DNA of 42,472 nt from Desulforamulus profundi (GCF_002607855.1 NZ_AWQQ01000105.1:16001-58472), one strand, 5' to 3'; positions 9,463-19,724 are shown, counted from the stretch's first letter. Notes: generated from the letters alone by a model not told the origin. Program-made: numbers and translations.

Positions 9463-9903
9463 TTGAATCTTTCTGAATTAAGACCGGCTCCCGGCGCCAG
9501 AACAAAGCCAACCCGTAAGGGTCAGGGCATCGGCTCGGGTTTAGGTAAAACTTCCGGTAGAGGCCATAAAGGTCAAAAAGCCAGATCCGGCGGCGGTGTG
9601 CGCCCTGGTTTTGAAGGCGGTCAAATGCCTTTACAGCGCCGGTTCCCCAAGCGGGGCTTCACAAACATCTTCAAAAAGAAGATTACTGCCATTAACTTGG
9701 ACGCCCTCAATGTATTTGAACCCGGCACAGAAGTAACGCCCGAAGTATTATTAGAAACAGGAGTCATCAAGAAGATCGGCGACGGTGTAAAGATCCTGGG
9801 AGAAGGAACCCTGGAAAAAGCTTTGACCGTAAAAGTTCACGCCTTCAGCAAATCGGCAGCTGAAAAGATTGCCGCTGCAGGCGGTAAAGCCGAGGTGATT
9901 TAA
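9463..9903 (+). CDS. rplO: 50S ribosomal protein uL15
   Basis: A 146-residue protein from TTG 9463 ([22 protein letters not shown]) with AAAGGAGG (9447-9454) 8 bases upstream; the GTG at 9454 overlaps that site and is rejected. The glycine-rich [20 protein letters not shown] region and [17 protein letters not shown] are L15 signatures. It is a late assembly protein of the 50S subunit, followed at 2 bases by secY. Confidence 0.97.
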   Translation: MNLSELRPAPGARTKPTRKGQGIGSGLGKTSGRGHKGQKARSGGGVRPGFEGGQMPLQRRFPKRGFTNIFKKKITAINLDALNVFEPGTEVTPEVLLETGVIKKIGDGVKILGEGTLEKALTVKVHAFSKSAAEKIAAAGGKAEVI

Positions 9904-9905
9904 GG

Positions 9906-11165
9906 GTGCTAAACAGCCTGAAAGCTGCGTTCAAACTGGACGAACTGCGGAACAAGCTGCTTTTTACCCTGGCGATGCTGTTCCTGTTCCGGGTCGGAGC
10001 TCATATTCCGGTACCCGGTGTTAACCCGGAGGCATTTGCCAACCTGTTGACAAAAGGTCAACTGCTTGGATTCTTTGACGTCATTTCCGGGGGTGCCTTT
10101 AAAAACGCCAGTATTTTTGCTATGAGCATTACCCCCTACATCAACGCCTCAATTATTATGCAGCTCCTGACGGTGGTCATTCCTCACCTGGAAAGACTGG
10201 CCAAAGAAGGAGAAGAGGGACGCAAGAAAATCACGCAGTACACCCGTTACTTTACTGCCGTGCTGGCCTTCATTCAGGCCATCGGCATGTCAGTGGCCCT
10301 GCAGGGCGCCATGGTGAACCCCACCGTCCTGAACTACTTAATCGTAGCCATCACCTTTACAGCCGGCACTGTACTGTTGATGTGGATTGGTGAACAAATT
10401 ACCGACAAAGGGATTGGCAACGGTATTTCGCTGATCATATTTGCCGGTATTGTTTCAAGAATACCGTCGGCCCTCGTCAGCATTGGAGAATATTTAAGTG
10501 CAGGAACCATTAATATCCTGAGTGTGCTGGCGCTGCTCATTATTGGCGTGCTGGTAATCGCCGCCGTGGTGGCAGTACAGGAAGGCCAGCGCCGTATCCC
10601 TGTGCAGTATGCCAAGCGGGTTGTGGGCCGTCGCGTTTACGGCGGTAAGACTTCCCACCTGCCATTAAAAGTGAACCAGGCCGGTGTAATTCCCATCATC
10701 TTTGCCTCTTCACTTTTAATGTTCCCGGGCCAGATTGCATCCTGGTTTACAGGCAACGCCGTGGCAGACTGGTACCTCAAGTGGTTCGCCTGGGGCGGCG
10801 TGTTAAACAGCATTTTATACGCCATGTTAATCATCGGCTTCACCTACTTCTATACCGCGGTGATTATGAACCCCGTTGATATGGCGGAAAACATTAAGAA
10901 GTATGGTGGATTCATCCCGGGACTGCGACCTGGTCGTTCCACGGCTGAATATATCAGCAAGGTGATGAGCAGGATCACCCTGGCCGGGGCGGTATTCCTG
11001 GCACTGATTGCGATCATGCCGAACATCATACTTCCCCTGACTCGGATTCCCAATATATACTTTGGTGGTACAGCGCTGCTGATTGTAGTGGGTGTTGCTT
11101 TAGATACCATGAAGCAGATTGAATCTCACCTGCTGATGCGGAGTTACCAGGGTTTCCTGAAGTAG
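9906..11165 (+). CDS. secY: Protein translocase subunit SecY
   Basis: A 419-residue membrane protein starting at GTG 9906. It has about ten hydrophobic segments, as expected for the SecYEG channel. The first is at residues 19-34, and the signature [14 protein letters not shown] follows. The cytosolic loop [23 protein letters not shown] (about 225-247) binds the ribosome and SecA. SecY forms the membrane pore for secretion and membrane insertion. The next gene is map, 13 bases on; adk, usually between them, is missing. Confidence 0.98.
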   Translation: MLNSLKAAFKLDELRNKLLFTLAMLFLFRVGAHIPVPGVNPEAFANLLTKGQLLGFFDVISGGAFKNASIFAMSITPYINASIIMQLLTVVIPHLERLAKEGEEGRKKITQYTRYFTAVLAFIQAIGMSVALQGAMVNPTVLNYLIVAITFTAGTVLLMWIGEQITDKGIGNGISLIIFAGIVSRIPSALVSIGEYLSAGTINILSVLALLIIGVLVIAAVVAVQEGQRRIPVQYAKRVVGRRVYGGKTSHLPLKVNQAGVIPIIFASSLLMFPGQIASWFTGNAVADWYLKWFAWGGVLNSILYAMLIIGFTYFYTAVIMNPVDMAENIKKYGGFIPGLRPGRSTAEYISKVMSRITLAGAVFLALIAIMPNIILPLTRIPNIYFGGTALLIVVGVALDTMKQIESHLLMRSYQGFLK

Positions 11166-11178
11166 CGGGTGGATTCAG

Positions 11179-11925
11179 ATGATTACCATAAAAAGCGAAC
11201 GAGAACTGAACTACATGCGGGATGCCGGCCGGGTGGTTGCGCAAACCTTTGAAGAAATCAGGGATATGGTGAAGCCCGGTGTCACTACCAGGGAACTTGA
11301 CTTAAAGGCCGAAGATTTCATTGTTGGTAAAGGCGCCAGGCCGGCTTTTAAAGGGTACGGCGGATTCCCGGCCACCCTGTGCACCTCTGTGAATGAAGAA
11401 GTGGTGCACGGAATCCCCGGTTTAAGAAAATTGGAAAATGGGGATATTATTAGCATTGATTGTGGTGCGGTAATAAATGGTTTTGTTGGTGACAGTGCCC
11501 TTACACTGCCGGTCGGGGTTATCAGCCACGACGCCCGGGAACTGCTAAGGGTCACCGAAGAATCGTTATACGCCGGCATTGCTCAGGCAGTGGAGGGGAA
11601 TCGCCTTACGGATGTTTCCCACGCCGTTCAAAAATGGGTGGAGAAACACGGTATGTCAGTTGTTCGGGACTATGTAGGGCATGGTATAGGAGCCAAAATG
11701 CATGAGGACCCGCAAATACCCAATTTTGGACCTCCCGGCCGGGGGCCCAGGCTAAAAAAAGGTATGACGTTAGCCATTGAACCAATGGTAAACTTGGGCA
11801 CCTTTGAGGTTCGCACGCTACCGGATAATTGGACGGTTGTCACACTGGACGGTAAGTTGTCGGCCCACTTTGAACACACAATAGCCATAACCGATGATAC
11901 ACCAGAAATTCTAACAAAACTTTAA
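11179..11925 (+). CDS. map: Methionine aminopeptidase, type I
   Basis: A 248-residue enzyme that removes the initiator methionine. The metal ligands of the pita-bread fold are visible: [15 protein letters not shown] (Asp pair), [17 protein letters not shown] (His), [10 protein letters not shown] (Glu) and [12 protein letters not shown] (Glu). The substrate histidine is in [10 protein letters not shown]. The ATG is at 11179. It has no N-terminal SH3-type zinc-finger extension. Its place after secY in the ribosomal cluster is standard except for the absence of adk. Confidence 0.97.
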   Translation: MITIKSERELNYMRDAGRVVAQTFEEIRDMVKPGVTTRELDLKAEDFIVGKGARPAFKGYGGFPATLCTSVNEEVVHGIPGLRKLENGDIISIDCGAVINGFVGDSALTLPVGVISHDARELLRVTEESLYAGIAQAVEGNRLTDVSHAVQKWVEKHGMSVVRDYVGHGIGAKMHEDPQIPNFGPPGRGPRLKKGMTLAIEPMVNLGTFEVRTLPDNWTVVTLDGKLSAHFEHTIAITDDTPEILTKL

Positions 11926-11965
11926 GTGGCTAAGGACGCGGAGAGGTGTTGGAGGTGCAATAGGT

Positions 11966-12277
11966 TTGGTAGATCAAGTGAGGCCCGGACAGCTGGTAAG
12001 TTCGACCCAGGGGCGTGACGCAGGAAGGTACTACCTGGTTCTGCATCAGTCTGATAATGGTTTTGTAGTGGTTACCGACGGTGAATATCGGGGGACGGAA
12101 AAGCCAAAGAAGAAGAACCCCAAGCACCTTAAAGTTTGGCCGCTGGTTTCTGAGAATATCGGAGTAAAGCTGGCAGCCCAAAGCAAGGTAACAAATGCAG
12201 AGGTAATGTCGGAACTCGCTGAGTTGATGAGGAAACTCCAGGAGGAACCTTTACTCAAAGGTAAGGAGGTTGGGTAA
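11966..12277 (+). CDS. KOW-domain RNA-binding protein, L14e-like (YbzG type)
   Basis: A 103-residue protein starting at TTG 11966, 9 bases after GGAGGT. Residues 5-60 (VRPGQLVSSTQGRDAGRYYLV followed by TDGEYR) match the KOW-type SH3 fold of ribosomal L14e/L27e-like proteins. A lysine-rich KPKKKNPKHLKVWP stretch follows and the C-terminus is helical and acidic/basic. Firmicutes often carry such a small gene between map and infA (ybzG in B. subtilis). A role in ribosome binding is likely but not demonstrated. Confidence 0.85.
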   Translation: MVDQVRPGQLVSSTQGRDAGRYYLVLHQSDNGFVVVTDGEYRGTEKPKKKNPKHLKVWPLVSENIGVKLAAQSKVTNAEVMSELAELMRKLQEEPLLKGKEVG

Positions 12278-12283
12278 AGAGCA

Positions 12284-12642
<359 letters not shown>

Positions 12643-12663
12643 CACGGGAGGTGTAATCGAAAT

Positions 12664-13034
12664 ATGGCACGTATTGCCGGGGTGGACCTGCCGAAGGATA
12701 AAAGAGCAGAAATCGCTCTTACCTATATTTACGGTATCGGTAAGCCCACCGCTCAAAAAATTCTGGACCAGACCGGCGTTAACCCGGACACCAGAATCAA
12801 GGACATGACTGAAGAAGAAATTAATAAACTCCGGGATTATATCGATAAAAACATCAAGGTTGAAGGTGACCTCCGCCGGGAAGTTGCACTCAACATCAAG
12901 CGACTGATTGAAATTGGTTGCTACCGGGGCCTCAGACACCGTCGCGGACTGCCTGTTCGCGGCCAGCGTACAAAGACCAACGCCCGTACCCGCAAGGTCC
13001 CAAAAAGACCGTTGGCGTACGAAGGAAGAAGTAA
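12664..13034 (+). CDS. rpsM: 30S ribosomal protein uS13 (deletion near 12996)
   Basis: [26 protein letters not shown] is the S13 N-terminus, and [21 protein letters not shown] is conserved. Next the sequence reads AAGGTCCC; one more G gives [16 protein letters not shown] and a stop at 13032-13034. The restored length is 123 residues. Left uncorrected, the frame would run on into rpsK to 13077, with an unnatural tail. S13 bridges the subunits and contacts P-site tRNA. Confidence 0.92.
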
Positions 13035-13058
13035 GGTGAGAGGGGGTAAAGAACAAAC

Positions 13059-13447
13059 ATGGCGCGTCGCCAAGTAAGAACAAAACGTAAGGAAAAGAAA
13101 AACATTGAGCAGGGTGTGGCTCATATCAAGTCCACCTTTAACAATACCATCGTGACCATCACCGACCTGAAGGGCAACTGCCTGGCTGGTCCAGCGCCGG
13201 TCAGGTTGGTTTCAAGGGTTCCCGTAAAAGCACTCCCTTTGCCGCCCAAATGGCTGCCGAAGCCGCTGCCAAAGACGCAATGGAACACGGTCTGAAAGAA
13301 GTGGAAGTGACCGTTAAAGGACCCGGTTCCGGTCGTGAGGCTGCGATTCGTTCCCTGCAAGCCGCAGGACTCGAAGTGAACATGATTAAAGACGTAACAC
13401 CCATTCCGCATAATGGCTGCCGGCCGCCGAAGCGCCGGAGAGTGTAA
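13059..13447 (+). CDS. rpsK: 30S ribosomal protein uS11 (deletion near 13187)
   Basis: [36 protein letters not shown] is typical S11. After GNCLA one T is missing; adding it gives [25 protein letters not shown], and the natural end is [12 protein letters not shown] at 13447. The restored protein has 129 residues. S11 forms part of the platform near the mRNA exit. Confidence 0.93.
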
Positions 13448-13467
13448 AGGGAGGTGCGTGAGTTTCC

Positions 13468-14094
13468 ATGGCAAGATACACTGGTCCACACTGCCGTCTG
13501 TGCCGGCGTGAAGGCCTGAAACTGTATTTAAAGGGAGACCGCTGCTACACCGGTAAATGTGCAATTGACCGTCGTAGCTATGCTCCCGGACAACATGGTC
13601 AGGGTCGTAAAAAGATTTCCGAATATGGCATTCAGCTGCGTGCCAAGCAAAAGGCGCGCCGTATCTACGGCGTATTGGAAAAACCTTTCCGTAACTACTT
13701 TGAGCGTGCAGAACGCCAGCCCGGTGTTACCGGTGAAAACCTGCTGCGCCTGTTAGAGCGCCGCTTGGACAACGTAATTTACCGCCTGGGCCTGGGCGCT
13801 TCCAGAGTGGAGGCCCGGCAACTGGTCCGTCACGGACACTTTACTGTCAACGGCAAAAAAGTAAACATCCCTTCCTTCCAGGTCCGTGTAGGGGATGAAA
13901 TTGCTGTTCGTGATAAAAGTAAAAATTCTCCACGGGTTAAGGAATTAATGGAGAGAGCTGCTGACCGTACTTCTCCGGCCTGGTTGGAGTATGACGTTCA
14001 GGAAGCCAAAGCAAGAGTGGTTGCTTTACCGACTCGGGATCAAATCGACGCTCCTGTTGAAGAGCATCTGATCGTTGAATTGTATTCCAGGTAA
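13468..14094 (+). CDS. rpsD: 30S ribosomal protein uS4
   Basis: A 208-residue protein starting [23 protein letters not shown]. The N-terminal cysteines CRLCRR and CYTGKC are consistent with the zinc-binding form. The S4 RNA-binding domain is at about residues 98-160 ([23 protein letters not shown]). S4 nucleates 30S assembly. It is intact, unlike its two upstream neighbours. Confidence 0.97.
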   Translation: MARYTGPHCRLCRREGLKLYLKGDRCYTGKCAIDRRSYAPGQHGQGRKKISEYGIQLRAKQKARRIYGVLEKPFRNYFERAERQPGVTGENLLRLLERRLDNVIYRLGLGASRVEARQLVRHGHFTVNGKKVNIPSFQVRVGDEIAVRDKSKNSPRVKELMERAADRTSPAWLEYDVQEAKARVVALPTRDQIDAPVEEHLIVELYSR

Positions 14095-14143
14095 TTGGTC
14101 GGTTTTATGTTAGTTCCGGTCCGGCCAAAGGAGGGTTACCGAA

Positions 14144-15091
14144 TTGTTGGAGATTGAAAAGCCGAAGATTGAGATTGTGGAACAAAGTGAGGACAATACG
14201 TACGGTAAATTTGTGGTAGAACCGCTGGAGCGTGGCTACGGGATTACCCTGGGCAACTCCCTCCGCCGGATTCTGCTTTCCTCCCTGCCTGGAGCAGCTG
14301 TTACTTCCGTGAAAATTGACGGTGTACTGCACGAATTCAGTACCGTTCCGGGTGTTCGGGAAGACGTTACCGACATTATCCTGAACCTCAAAAATCTTTG
14401 TCTTAAGATTCACAGCGACGAGGAAAAAGTTCTTCGGGTGGAAGCACAAACCGAAGGTCCCGTCACTGCCGGTGACATTATTCATGACGCCGATGTAGAA
14501 ATTTTAAACCCCGAATTGCACCTGGCTACCCTGGATACCGGCGGCCGCCTGTTTATGGAAATTACCGTAAACAAAGGCCGGGGCTATGCTTCTGCAGAGA
14601 AGAACAAGAAGGGTGAGCACATTATCGGGGTGATTCCCGTCGACTCCATTTATACACCGGTACGTAAGGTCAACTACACTGTGGAAAATACCCGTGTAGG
14701 TCAGATCACAGACTACGACAAGCTCACTCTTGAGGTCTGGACCAACGGCAGTATCCGACCGGACGAGGCCACCAGCCTGTCTGCCAAAATTTTAAGCGAA
14801 CATTTACGACTGTTTATTGGTTTAACCGAGACGGTCAACGATGTTGAAATTATGGTGGAAAAAGAAGAGGAGCAAAAGGACAAGATCCTGGAAATGACCA
14901 TTGAGGAACTTGACCTGTCTGTTCGCTCCTACAACTGCCTGAAACGGGCTGGTATTAACACCGTCGAAGAACTGATCCAGCGTAATGAAGAGGATATGAT
15001 GAAGGTGCGCAACCTTGGTAAGAAATCGCTGGAAGAAGTGGTAAACAAATTACACGAATTAGGCCTGTCGCTAAGGAATGACGACGAGTAA
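14144..15091 (+). CDS. rpoA: RNA polymerase alpha subunit
   Basis: A 315-residue protein from TTG 14144 ([18 protein letters not shown]), with AAGGAGG 9 bases upstream. The N-terminal domain carries [23 protein letters not shown], the dimer and beta/beta-prime contact motif. The C-terminal domain (about 250-315, [19 protein letters not shown] and [11 protein letters not shown]) binds UP elements and activators. No defects are seen. Confidence 0.98.
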   Translation: MLEIEKPKIEIVEQSEDNTYGKFVVEPLERGYGITLGNSLRRILLSSLPGAAVTSVKIDGVLHEFSTVPGVREDVTDIILNLKNLCLKIHSDEEKVLRVEAQTEGPVTAGDIIHDADVEILNPELHLATLDTGGRLFMEITVNKGRGYASAEKNKKGEHIIGVIPVDSIYTPVRKVNYTVENTRVGQITDYDKLTLEVWTNGSIRPDEATSLSAKILSEHLRLFIGLTETVNDVEIMVEKEEEQKDKILEMTIEELDLSVRSYNCLKRAGINTVEELIQRNEEDMMKVRNLGKKSLEEVVNKLHELGLSLRNDDE

Positions 15092-15105
15092 GGGAGGGAC
15101 GACTT

Positions 15106-15444
15106 GTGGGTTATCGCAGATTTGGTTTAACCACTGGCCACAGAAAAGCTATGCTGAGAAACCTCGTTACCTCTTTATTCCGGGATGAGCGGATTCAGAC
15201 CACCGAACCCAGGGCTAAAGATGTACGCAGTATAGCCGAGAAGCTGGTTACCGTTGCCAAAAGAGGCGACCTGGCTGCTCGCCGCCAGTGCTTAGAATAT
15301 ATCTACGAAGAAGATGTAGTAAGAAAACTGTTTGATTCCATTGCCCCGAAATATACCGAACGACAGGGTGGCTACACCCGTATCGTGAAGGTAGGTTATC
15401 GCCGGGGTGACGCAGCAGAAATGGTGCTGTTGGAACTGGTATAA
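15106..15444 (+). CDS. rplQ: 50S ribosomal protein bL17
   Basis: A 112-residue protein starting at GTG 15106 ([24 protein letters not shown]). The [19 protein letters not shown] and [22 protein letters not shown] motifs are L17 features. It is the last gene of the ribosomal supercluster and is followed by a terminator at 15521-15561. Confidence 0.97.
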   Translation: MGYRRFGLTTGHRKAMLRNLVTSLFRDERIQTTEPRAKDVRSIAEKLVTVAKRGDLAARRQCLEYIYEEDVVRKLFDSIAPKYTERQGGYTRIVKVGYRRGDAAEMVLLELV

Positions 15445-15465
15445 TTTCCACGGCGTAAGAATTGG

Positions 15466-15492
15466 CGGAAACCCCGGGACGTGCGGTTTCCG
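15466..15492 (+). other. Hairpin downstream of rplQ
   Basis: A perfect 8-bp stem, CGGAAACC (15466-15473) and GGTTTCCG (15485-15492), lies 22 bases after the rplQ stop, before the main terminator. It is followed by TTTCGCC only, so termination at this site would be weak. It may stabilise the 3' end of the transcript. Confidence 0.5.
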
Positions 15493-15520
15493 TTTCGCCT
15501 TGCCTGAAGGAAAGAGGAAA

Positions 15521-15561
15521 AGCCCCGGGGGTAACGATTGTGTGTAACCCCGGGGTTTTTT
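15521..15561 (+). terminator. Intrinsic terminator of the ribosomal supercluster
   Basis: CCCCGGGG (15523-15530) pairs with CCCCGGGG (15548-15555) to give a very GC-rich stem, followed by six T (15556-15561). It closes the tuf/rpsJ-rplQ gene block. Confidence 0.9.
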
Positions 15562-15829
15562 ATTAGTGTAAACGCTGCGGATATTTATGGGGATCTACTC
15601 TTAGTCCTTCGCCGTTCGCTATTCGCTTTTGCCTATGGGGTATTCCTTTTGGGTTCTGTTGCTAGCCTTATCCTGCTTTTCTATTGGGTCTTATTGCTTT
15701 AAGTAAGAACCGTTAAAGTAAATTCTAGGATTTTGAACTATTAACCCTTTGAGGAATGCCCTTAAGGCGAAAAGCGAACAGCGAATAGCCGGACATGTAT
15801 GAAAGCCTACGGGGCACAGGTGATATATA
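15562..15829. repeat. Large imperfect inverted repeat built of heptamers
   Basis: No gene is seen in the 268 bases between the terminator and ecfA1. The left arm (15608-15646) has TTCGCCG/TTCGCTA/TTCGCTT/TTGCCTA. The right arm (15753-15794) has GCGAAAA/GCGAACA/GCGAATA/GCCGGAC. The arms are approximate reverse complements. Pairing continues inward through TATTCC/GGAATG and GGGTT/AACCC, so the arms are roughly 50-60 bases with about 100 bases between. No transposase is present. Confidence 0.6.
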
Positions 15830-16666
15830 ATGATAGAAAACCGTAAGGTTATCAATATCCAAGGGGTATCCTTCAGTTACCCCGGGACAAACAACCGGAT
15901 TGTGCTGGATAACATCAATCTGGATGTTTATGCCGGGGAAATGCTTGTTTTGCTTGGCCCCAACGGGTCGGGCAAGTCCACCCTGGCCAGGCTTATGAAC
16001 GGGCTGCTGGCGCCAACCGGCGGTCAAGTGCTGGTGGACGGCCTGGATACCGCCGATGAGACTTCCCTGTGGCAAATCAGAAAGCAAGTCGGGATGGTGT
16101 TTCAGAACCCGGATAACCAGTTGGTGGCGGCACTGGTGGAAGAGGAACTGGCCTTTGGCATGGAAAACCTGGGCTTCCCTCCTGAAGAAATGAAAAAGCG
16201 CATCAAGGAGCTCAGCGCCCGCATGCAGTTGGAAGAGTTTCTGGATTTTCCGCCCCACCGTTTGTCCGGGGGGCAAAAACAGCGGGTGGCCATTGCTTCC
16301 GTCCTGGCCATTGAACCGCAGGTGCTGGTCCTGGATGAACCTACGTCCATGCTGGACCCTGCCGGACGCCGGGAAGTCTTGTCAGAGCTGGCTCGCTTAA
16401 AGCAGTCCGGCAAAACGGTGGTCCTTGTGACCCATGATATGACCGAAGCGGTGGCGGCGGACCGAATTGTCGTGTTAGAGCAGGGAAAAACAGCCTTCGT
16501 GGGAAGCCCCCGGGAATGTTTTTCCCGGGTTGACTGGCTCAGGGAAATCGGACTTGAGATCCCCCCGCCGGCTGAATTGGCCCGCAGGATGAGGGAGCGA
16601 GGACTGGCTGTTCCGGAGACCCTGTACCACGTAACGGATTGGGTTGAGTATTTATGTCAAAAATAG
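15830..16666 (+). CDS. ecfA1: Energy-coupling factor transporter ATPase EcfA1
   Basis: A 278-residue ABC ATPase for a vitamin or metal ECF transporter. Motifs in order: Walker A GPNGSGKST (43-51), Q-loop FQNPDNQLVA, signature LSGGQKQRVAIA, Walker B VLVLDEPTSMLDP and the His switch VTHDM. It forms a heterodimer with EcfA2 and drives EcfT. The ATG at 15830 follows AGGTGAT. It overlaps ecfA2 by 13 bases. The substrate-binding S component is not in the window. Confidence 0.95.
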   Translation: MIENRKVINIQGVSFSYPGTNNRIVLDNINLDVYAGEMLVLLGPNGSGKSTLARLMNGLLAPTGGQVLVDGLDTADETSLWQIRKQVGMVFQNPDNQLVAALVEEELAFGMENLGFPPEEMKKRIKELSARMQLEEFLDFPPHRLSGGQKQRVAIASVLAIEPQVLVLDEPTSMLDPAGRREVLSELARLKQSGKTVVLVTHDMTEAVAADRIVVLEQGKTAFVGSPRECFSRVDWLREIGLEIPPPAELARRMRERGLAVPETLYHVTDWVEYLCQK

Positions 16667-17511
16667 TGGAGATAAAAAACCTGAGCGTGTCCTACGTGCC
16701 CGGCACTCCTTTACAGCGGGACGCCTGCGGGATGTCAGTTTTGTCGTAGAAAAAGGGGAATTCAGAGCGATCATAGGCCCCCAGGGGTCCGGCAAATCAA
16801 CCTGCTGCAGGTGATGGCCGGGCTGCTGCAGGGGGAAGGCAGGGTTGCTATATGTGGCCAAGACATGAGTAACAAAAAAACAGGGCCGGTCTCTGGCGGC
16901 GGGTGGGCGTCATCTTCCAGTACCCGGAACGGCAGCTGTTTGAGGATACCGTTTTTAATGATGTTGCCTACGGACCCATAAATCTGGGTCTCAGCGAAGC
17001 TGAGGTGCACCGGCGCGTAAAAACAGCCCTGCAAGAGGTAAACCTGGGGGAAGAGGTTTATCACCTATCCCCCTTTAAACTCAGCGGTGGACAGCGGCGC
17101 AGGGCTGCCGTGGCAGGAATCCTGGCAATGGAGCCGGAAGTTTTACTGCTGGACGAGCCCACAGCCGGACTGGACCCCCGGGGGAAGCGGCAGTTGATGG
17201 ACCTCTTCTCCAACCTTTGCCGAAAACAACAGGTTCCCGTGGTATTAGTCAGCCACGACATGGAAGAAGTAGCCCACCGGGCCGATCTTGTCACCGTGTT
17301 GTACCGCGGTAAAATTGCCATGGAGGGAACCCCGAAAGAAATCTTCAGCCGAGGCAAGGAACTGGCAAGCCTTGGCTTATCCACACCCTTTGCCTCCCAA
17401 CTGTCCATGGCCCTGCAAGAGAAAGGCCTGCCGGTACAGAACATGACCACCCTGCCGGAAGCGGTACGGGAAGTGGAGAGATTGCTGAGGCTTAAGGGAA
17501 AAGTACAGTAG
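16654..17511 (+). CDS. ecfA2: Energy-coupling factor transporter ATPase EcfA2 (three deletions)
   Basis: It starts at ATG 16654 (MSKIVEIKNLSVSYVPGTPLQ). Three single-base losses are seen: near 16724 (GACGCC, one C), 16801 (CAACC, one C) and 16873 (an A-run). Restoring them gives RDALRDVSFVVEKGEF, the Walker A GPQGSGKST, and NKKNRAGLWRRVGVIFQYPERQLF, 286 residues in all. Start and end are in the same frame because three deletions sum to a codon. LSGGQRRRAAVAG, LLLDEPTAGLDP and VSHDM are intact. It pairs with EcfA1. Confidence 0.9.
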
Positions 17512-17519
17512 AATTGTAG

Positions 17520-18335
17520 GTGTTGGCCTTGTCTCTGTTTTACAACATCACAATCGGACAATATTACCCGGGAGATTCTCTGCTGCACCGGATGGATCCC
17601 AGGGCAAAAATCCTGGCGATGCCCCTGGTGATGGCTTCGGTATTGCTTGCCGGCGGCCCGGTTGGGTATTTGGCGGCGGGGATACCGGTGCTGTTGGCCC
17701 TAGTGCTGGCCGGGATTCCCCTGGGGACCTACTGGCGGGGCATGAAACTGCTCTGGGTCGTCCTGCTGATCAGCCCGGTGCTCCAATCCTTGACCTATCC
17801 CGGGGAAGCGCTTTGGCAGTGGGGAATGATCCACGTCAGCCGGGAGGGCTTCACGTTGGGGATGCAGCTTTTTTACCGCCTGAGTTTACTGATCCTGTCG
17901 GTCATGATCGTAACCATGACCACCACACCGGTGAACTTGACTGCAGCCATGGAAAGGCTGCTGCAGCCCTTTAAACGATTTGGGTTACCGACCCATGAAC
18001 TGGCCATGATGATGACAATTGCTCTGCGCTTTGTCCCCAGCCTGTTAGAGGAAGCCGAAGCGATCATGAAGGCCCAGCAAGCCCGAGGGGGCTCCATCAG
18101 CACCGGGAGCTTCAACAGGCGGCTGCAGGCATCGGTGGCGCTGCTGGTGCCTTTGCTGGCAGGTTCTCTGAGGAGAGCCGATGAACTGGCAGTGGCCATG
18201 GAAGCCCGCTGTTACAGGGGAGATACCGGGCGGACCCAATTAAAACAATTTAAATACCGGCTTCCGGATATTATTGTATTAGGGGTTTTACTCACATCCG
18301 CCATTGCCGTAGCAGCAACCAGGGGTCAGGCTTGA
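17520..18335 (+). CDS. ecfT: Energy-coupling factor transporter transmembrane protein EcfT
   Basis: A membrane protein of about 271 residues from the CbiQ/EcfT family. It has hydrophobic segments around residues 35-60, 70-90, 108-130 and 250-270. The cytoplasmic coupling helices carry EAEAIMKAQQARGG (about 180-193) and AVAMEARCYRG (about 226-236), the two Ala-Arg-Gly motifs that bind the ATPases. The start is uncertain: GTG 17520, TTG 17523 or TTG 17529 are all in frame. It completes an A1-A2-T general ECF module. Confidence 0.93.
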   Translation: MLALSLFYNITIGQYYPGDSLLHRMDPRAKILAMPLVMASVLLAGGPVGYLAAGIPVLLALVLAGIPLGTYWRGMKLLWVVLLISPVLQSLTYPGEALWQWGMIHVSREGFTLGMQLFYRLSLLILSVMIVTMTTTPVNLTAAMERLLQPFKRFGLPTHELAMMMTIALRFVPSLLEEAEAIMKAQQARGGSISTGSFNRRLQASVALLVPLLAGSLRRADELAVAMEARCYRGDTGRTQLKQFKYRLPDIIVLGVLLTSAIAVAATRGQA

Positions 18336-18393
18336 CTTATTATTGACTTTTCCTTCGAAGTTCGAACTGGAGTTAGGGTGGTGATAGGAAAAC

Positions 18394-19136
18394 TTGAAAA
18401 ATATAAAATTAACGGTGGCTTACGACGGTACAAATTACCACGGCTTTCAGGAGCAGCGGGGGACGGGGCTGGCAACCATCCAGGAGGTTTTAGAAAGCAC
18501 CCTTGGTAAAATTGCCAAAACACCTGTTCAGATCATCGGGGCCGGACGTACCGACGCCGGCGTCCATGCCCAGGGGCAGGTGGTCAATTTCCGTAGCGAA
18601 AGCTGGCCGGTGCCCACGGAAAAGATCCACCTGGCCATGAACACCCTGCTGCCGGAAGACATCAAGGTGCGGAAGGCGGAGGATGTACCCCCGGACTTTC
18701 ACTCCCGGTTTTCTGCCACAGCGAAGACCTATCGCTATTCCATCTACCATCACCGGGTCATGTCACCGCTGCACCGCCTGTATTGTTATCACGAGCCAAG
18801 CTTCTCAATATTGAGGCCATGAAGGAAGGCGCCAAATATCTTTTGGGAACCCACGATTTCAAATGCTTCCAGGCCCAGGGGACACCGGTGAAAGACACCG
18901 TCAGAACCCTTTACCGGGCAGAAATTATTGAAGCCCCCCCTGTAATCCACCTCTACCTCAGAGGGAACGGCTTCCTTTACAACATGGTACGCATTATCAC
19001 CGGGACCCTGCTGGAGATCGGTATGGGAAAAATAAAGCCCGAAGAAATAGGACAAATCATCGCATCCAGAGATCGCACCCAGGCAGGTACCACCGTTCCA
19101 CCCCAGGGACTTTGTCTAATGGAAGTGGAGTACTAA
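18394..19136 (+). CDS. truA: tRNA pseudouridine(38-40) synthase (deletion near 18798)
   Basis: It starts at TTG 18394 ([21 protein letters not shown]). The catalytic aspartate is in [18 protein letters not shown]. After RLYCYHEP one A is missing at 18798-18799; adding it gives [21 protein letters not shown], and the protein ends GLCLMEVEY. The restored length is 247 residues, normal for TruA. The enzyme modifies the anticodon stem of tRNAs. It lies between the ECF module and rplM, the common Firmicute order. Confidence 0.93.
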
Positions 19137-19154
19137 TAAGTCATGCTCTTCCAC

Positions 19155-19182
19155 TTGACACTCCATTTTAATCGATTAAAAT
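19155..19182 (+). promoter_or_regulatory. Promoter for rplM-rpsI
   Basis: A -35 box TTGACA (19155-19160), a 16-base spacer and a -10 box TAAAAT (19177-19182) fit a vegetative sigma-A promoter. The start point would be near 19189, just before the leader hairpin. Confidence 0.7.
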
Positions 19183-19194
19183 ACTATTATGTGT

Positions 19195-19233
19195 GGCCAG
19201 TTGCGATTCCCGCCCCGTTATCGTAATTTGGCC
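19195..19233 (+). promoter_or_regulatory. Leader hairpin upstream of rplM, candidate L13 leader
   Basis: GGCCAGTTGCGAT (19195-19207) pairs with ATCGTAAT (19220-19227) and TGGCC (19229-19233), leaving one bulged T and a 12-base loop. This is 13 bp with two or three G-U pairs. It lies between the promoter and the Shine-Dalgarno at 19243-19250. Firmicutes are known to have L13 leader RNAs thought to give autoregulation; membership of that family is inference from position. Confidence 0.6.
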
Positions 19234-19260
19234 CAGTGCAGTAAGGAGGGTATACGGATA

Positions 19261-19692
19261 ATGAAGACAACATTCATGGCCAAGCCAGCTGAAATACAGC
19301 GCAAGTGGTATGTCATAGATGCTGAAGGAAAGCCCCTTGGTCGTGTGGCTGCAGAAGCTGCTCGTATTTTGCGTGGTAAGCACACTCCCATGTTCACTCC
19401 CCACGTAGATACCGGTGACCATGTAATTGTAATCAATGCTGATAAGGTAGTCCTTACCGGTAATAAACTGGATCAAAAAATGTACACCCGGCACAGTGGT
19501 TATCCCGGCGGTCTGAAGCAGTTCACCTACCGGACCATGATGGATAAGCGCCCGGAGCTAATTATGGAAAAAGCCATCAGAGGCATGCTGCCCCACAACC
19601 GTTTAGGCGAACAGCAGAGCAAAAAGCTGAAGGTCTATGCTGGCGGCGAACATCCCCATCAGGCTCAAAAGCCGGAAGTGTGGAACTTTTAA
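19261..19692 (+). CDS. rplM: 50S ribosomal protein uL13
   Basis: A 143-residue protein, [28 protein letters not shown], with the L13 signature [20 protein letters not shown] near residues 109-128. The ATG at 19261 lies 10 bases after AAGGAGGG; an upstream in-frame start at 19189 lies in the leader hairpin and is rejected. It is transcribed with rpsI from its own promoter. Confidence 0.97.
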   Translation: MKTTFMAKPAEIQRKWYVIDAEGKPLGRVAAEAARILRGKHTPMFTPHVDTGDHVIVINADKVVLTGNKLDQKMYTRHSGYPGGLKQFTYRTMMDKRPELIMEKAIRGMLPHNRLGEQQSKKLKVYAGGEHPHQAQKPEVWNF

Positions 19693-19724
19693 TCATTAAA
19701 GTCTTACCGGAAGGAGGAAATATT

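Noticed and set aside
13035..13077. rpsM running on to 13077 and overlapping rpsK
   Set aside because: The tail after RTRK is unlike S13. One added G restores the known C-terminus and a stop at 13034.
15466..15492. First hairpin after rplQ as the operon terminator
   Set aside because: It lacks a T-run; the stronger hairpin at 15521-15561 fits better.
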